Assembly (NCBI GenBank): GCA_013076295.1
Contig: RQOL01000824.1
Span: forward strand, 2,046,001 to 2,110,000
DNA: 64,000 nt
Origin: Sanderia malayensis
Lineage: Eukaryota; Cnidaria; Scyphozoa; Semaeostomeae; Pelagiidae
Direction of reading: 5' to 3'
Position numbers and translations under genes: made by a program. Numbering within the stretch: the stretch's first letter is position 1; each line of letters opens with the position of its first letter. This document shows, piece after piece, positions 60,961 through 64,000 of the stretch. A model generated the notes under the pieces. That model was not told the DNA's origin. It searched no databases and was given only the letters and a program-made list of their open reading frames with translations.

Positions 60961-63549
60961 TTAATGCTCCATATCTCCACTGCAGAGCGTGACCAATCCA
61001 GACGGCATACATGAAGTAACATACCTTCCATCCGGGCTTATTTCATAGGACAAGCCGTAAAAATCAGTTGTCAAAGTAGCCAATCGCCTTCCTTCTACCA
61101 GATCCCATAAAACAACGTAGGAAAAATGAAATCGCGAATTCAACGAATGCACAGCTCTGCTACCATCTTCTGACATATTCAAACAGTGCGTGTCATCCAT
61201 ATATCCGCCTCGTATTGAACTAATCGGCTCTGACAACGTGAATCGTAACTGTCCATTGCTCAAATTCCACAGCCTCAATATGGAGTCAGCACTGACCGTT
61301 AAAATACAATTACCTTGCGATGAAATGAGTATCTTTAGCACCCTGTGTAACTCAGTCTCGATTTCGTGTATCAAATTGCCTTTGATTAAATCCCAAACGA
61401 GGATTCGACTGCCTGTTTCAGTCAAGTAAGCAAAGCAGTGTCCATCTTCGGATATCGCGCACAACTCATGAAGTAGTTGATCTCTTTTTAATTCAATGCG
61501 ATGCAAAAACTGTCTGCTCTTCAAATTGACTATCATCAATTTGTTATGCTCTTCAACTTCGTCACAATTATCACCATCGCCGTGATTATGGCTGACGTCA
61601 TCACTGATGTTGTTGTTGCTGTTACAAGATGCTTCAAGTAAGCATGCCGCAATAGCTCCGTTCCTTGAGATGAAAACGTTGTAAAAGCATCGGCCTTTTG
61701 GTGCCTCAAATTGCCAAACGACTTCACATTGGCGTACATTGTAAACAACAAGATTTGTAAACTCCTTGTTGAGAGCTGCAACATGCACTAGATCACATAC
61801 TGCGAAATACAACAAGTCAGAATCCATAGTTGCGATGAACTCTCCATTAACAACGTCATATATGCGGTACGTTCCATCGCGCATTTCGACGACCAAGTTC
61901 GTATCTTGGGTGAATAAAGCGCGCTTTAGCTTCACACCGCGATGGCATTTAATCTGGCGACATTTCCAATCGTATAACTTGATAGATTCCCCTTTGCAAC
62001 TCCATGTTATGAATTTATCTGGTTGCTTTGCAATAAACACAATCCTAGTATCAGTCTTCAGCCAGAATGACGTCATCTGATTCTCAGCAAATACTCCACA
62101 GTCACTTTGTGGACGAACAAAGCAAGCACTAGTCGGCATCAAATCGTGTCCATGTTCTAAGGCCGCTACTTTCAATTTAATCAGATGTCTGCTTTGTGAC
62201 GAAATCAAGCTATCGCCGGTTGCACTACGTCCTGTCTCTCCTAACTTTCCAGGTTTTATTTCTTTCTCACGCGCCTCTGAAACTCCAAGATTTTTATTTC
62301 CGCCCAACACTAGATCACCACCACCTAACGCAATCTCACTTCGCATTCCCGCCACCTCTTTAGATCCTATCCTCGTTCTTTCAACAGCCCCCAATTGCAT
62401 ATTGTCACAAAAGCAGTTCTCAAAAGGGTGCATTCTAGCCATAATTTGCGCTGGAAATTGCGACGTATCAAATGTTAGCGCAGCTGTGGACAATTCCAGT
62501 AACTCCACGACAATCTTCAAGTCTACATCTTCAGGATATGACGTCATAGCCATGTAGAAGTCATTCAACAGATGAGTAAGTGAGAATGCTTCCAACTTGT
62601 CGAAAAGGAATTCGAAATTACACAGCGCATGCGCTTTCAAGCTGTCCACGTTTCTTGAAATGATTAAAAAATGTGGAAACGAGGCAAGCTTTTCCCAATT
62701 ATATGCAACCGAGGATGACTTTGATATGTTAAAATGATGATTAGATGAATTGGTTGCATCTATTTTCAAATCCTTTATTTCATATTTATTTGGCTCTCTC
62801 GTGAAATATTCGATAATTCGTTGAAGAATTCGACTGTAATATTTTGAATCTTGAAAGTACATTTTATGTACAACTTCGTTTATTTTTGAATCAAACCATA
62901 AAAACACAACCAACCCGTTCCTCCATTTGAACTTAATAAAGCTTGAAAAATACCTGAATATTTCGTCGACCTTTGAGACCAGCGCCTCGTCCGCCATCAT
63001 GGTTTCGTGTGACATGACATAAAACAAACATCTTTTTGAAATACCAAACTTTGAAATTGTTAGCAAAGAGAAAAAAATTGACGCAAAGTCTTTGCCGAAT
63101 TTCTTTTCTCCATCGAGAAAAAAATCTCCCAAATTTCCAACCACATTCCCCTGCTATATGAAAAAGAATAAAAACTAGAAACAATAAGCGATGCTATCTG
63201 TATGGGTTTATTATCTTCAAGTGTAAGCGAACGCCCCAATACTGGGTCTAAGTAATTCTAGCGTACTAAACGCAATTGTACTTAGAATGTATCCAAAATA
63301 GATAAGATACCATACCTTTGATGAGATCATGCTTACGTCATCATAAGATCGTAGCTGCGTTATATGCTCTGAAAATATCTTCACATAAATAGGCGAGTGG
63401 CAGTTCAACACATAGTCGTTAACTGTTTTCTTTTGTTCATTAGAAATTGTCCGACTTTCAGCGATCAAAAAATTGTCTATCATCTCCAATGCAGTCTCAG
63501 GAGTGTCACCATTAACTTGCTTAAAACTATTCTTGTCCTTATATATTTC
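60961..63549 (-). CDS. NWD-like: NACHT-WD repeat protein, NWD1/NWD2-like, 3' part (5' end outside window)
   Basis: Two exons: 63549-63316 (78 codons, phase 0 on both sides) and 63150-60961 (729 codons and TAA). The first encodes the part after a NACHT ATPase core (ETALEMIDNFLIAESR... SPIYVKIFSEH), matching the post-NACHT helices of NWD proteins. The second begins GNVVGNLGDFFLDG and continues with ALCNFEFLFDKLEAFSLTHL and LLELSTAALTFDTSQFPAQI, typical of the winged-helix/superhelical region of NWD1/2, then at least six WD-type blades (for example ILTVSADSILRLWNLSNG and RILVWDLIKGNLIHEI). NWD proteins are STAND ATPases resembling NLR sensors; the partner here is unknown. Two low-complexity inserts (an Asn/Asp/His-rich one and a Gly/Glu-rich linker) look loop-like. 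The gene runs off the right edge, so the NACHT P-loop is not seen. It is convergent with MLF, 394 bp apart. Confidence 0.82.
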
Positions 63550-64000
63550 CTGAAAAAAAAACAATAAAAAATACATTGCGATGCTATACCGCAAACTCTT
63601 TAAAACACTCTGCTACGAGACAAACAGTTTATCAAAATTACTAGAAACCACTACTAATAATTAATAATCCAATTTATTTAATGTTCAAGGAGTTGGGGAA
63701 ACTGGAAGAAAAGTTATTGATTAAATTTTCATCATGAAGATGAGATGTCTATAAAATATTAATTTGAATCCTTTGAAAGTTAGAACAAGACTGATATTCT
63801 CATTCGATAAAAACACATCCGTGTTGTTAAATCTTAAAGCAGTGACAATTATTTTATTTTTCGCTGTTTACATTCTCTTTGTGTGTCATAGAGAGTAAAG
63901 GTTTTCAACCATTTGTGAGTGAGTCCACATGATTTCAAATGTTGAATTTTCCAGGTCTTACGTCCAGTGATGATGCACAATGTAACAGCTATACATGACT
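63550..64000. other. Intron of the NWD-like gene
   Basis: A+T-rich sequence upstream (on the minus strand) of the exon at 63549. I see no exon of the NACHT core here; the rest of the gene lies beyond the window. Confidence 0.5.

Overview
This window is animal nuclear DNA. The genes have short exons, GT-AG introns of about 0.1-6 kb, AATAAA signals and A+T-rich non-coding sequence, and the recognisable families are metazoan: an ARHGEF10-type RhoGEF, a SNAG/C2H2 GFI1-type factor, adipolin/erythroferrone-type collagen-C1q proteins, spermidine synthase, myeloid leukemia factor and a NACHT-WD (NWD-like) protein. The style fits an early-branching invertebrate, perhaps a cnidarian, but the sequence alone does not prove the taxon. 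I rebuilt exons by hand from splice sites and checked that every join keeps frame.

Layout. 1-11343 (+): the 3' part of an ARHGEF10-like gene (11 exons, 5' end outside the window). Its first visible intron holds a complete two-exon GFI1-like gene on the opposite strand (521-2213). Another intron holds a 125-bp tandem repeat with telomere-like motifs and a 0.4-kb inverted-repeat element. 13989-22395 (-) and 38574-43628 (+): two paralogous secreted collagen/C1q genes of the C1QTNF12 (adipolin)/ERFE type, arranged head to head about 16 kb apart. The minus-strand copy has two candidate signal-peptide first exons. 45453-46076 (+): an unidentified secreted protein with a histidine-rich tail. 46.7-47.25 kb: a weak small-gene candidate, followed by a purine-rich to pyrimidine-rich low-complexity block. 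48.4-54.3 kb: SINE-like elements and a 184-bp satellite of 22 copies. 54943-56826 (+): spermidine synthase, with a terminal-inverted-repeat element ending about 180 bp upstream of the start codon. 58409-60566 (+): myeloid leukemia factor. 60961-63549 (-): the 3' part of a NACHT-WD protein, tail to tail with MLF.

The genes do not form one pathway; this is ordinary animal gene order, with polyamine synthesis, Rho signalling, transcriptional repression, secreted C1q-type ligands and an NLR-like protein side by side. The most notable points are the nested antisense GFI1-like gene, whose SNAG domain sits on a separate small exon, the divergent C1QTNF12/ERFE-like pair with conserved intron phases and one intron difference, the very large acidic insert in the ARHGEF10-like propeller, the higher-order 184-bp satellite, and at least six short non-autonomous inverted-repeat elements.
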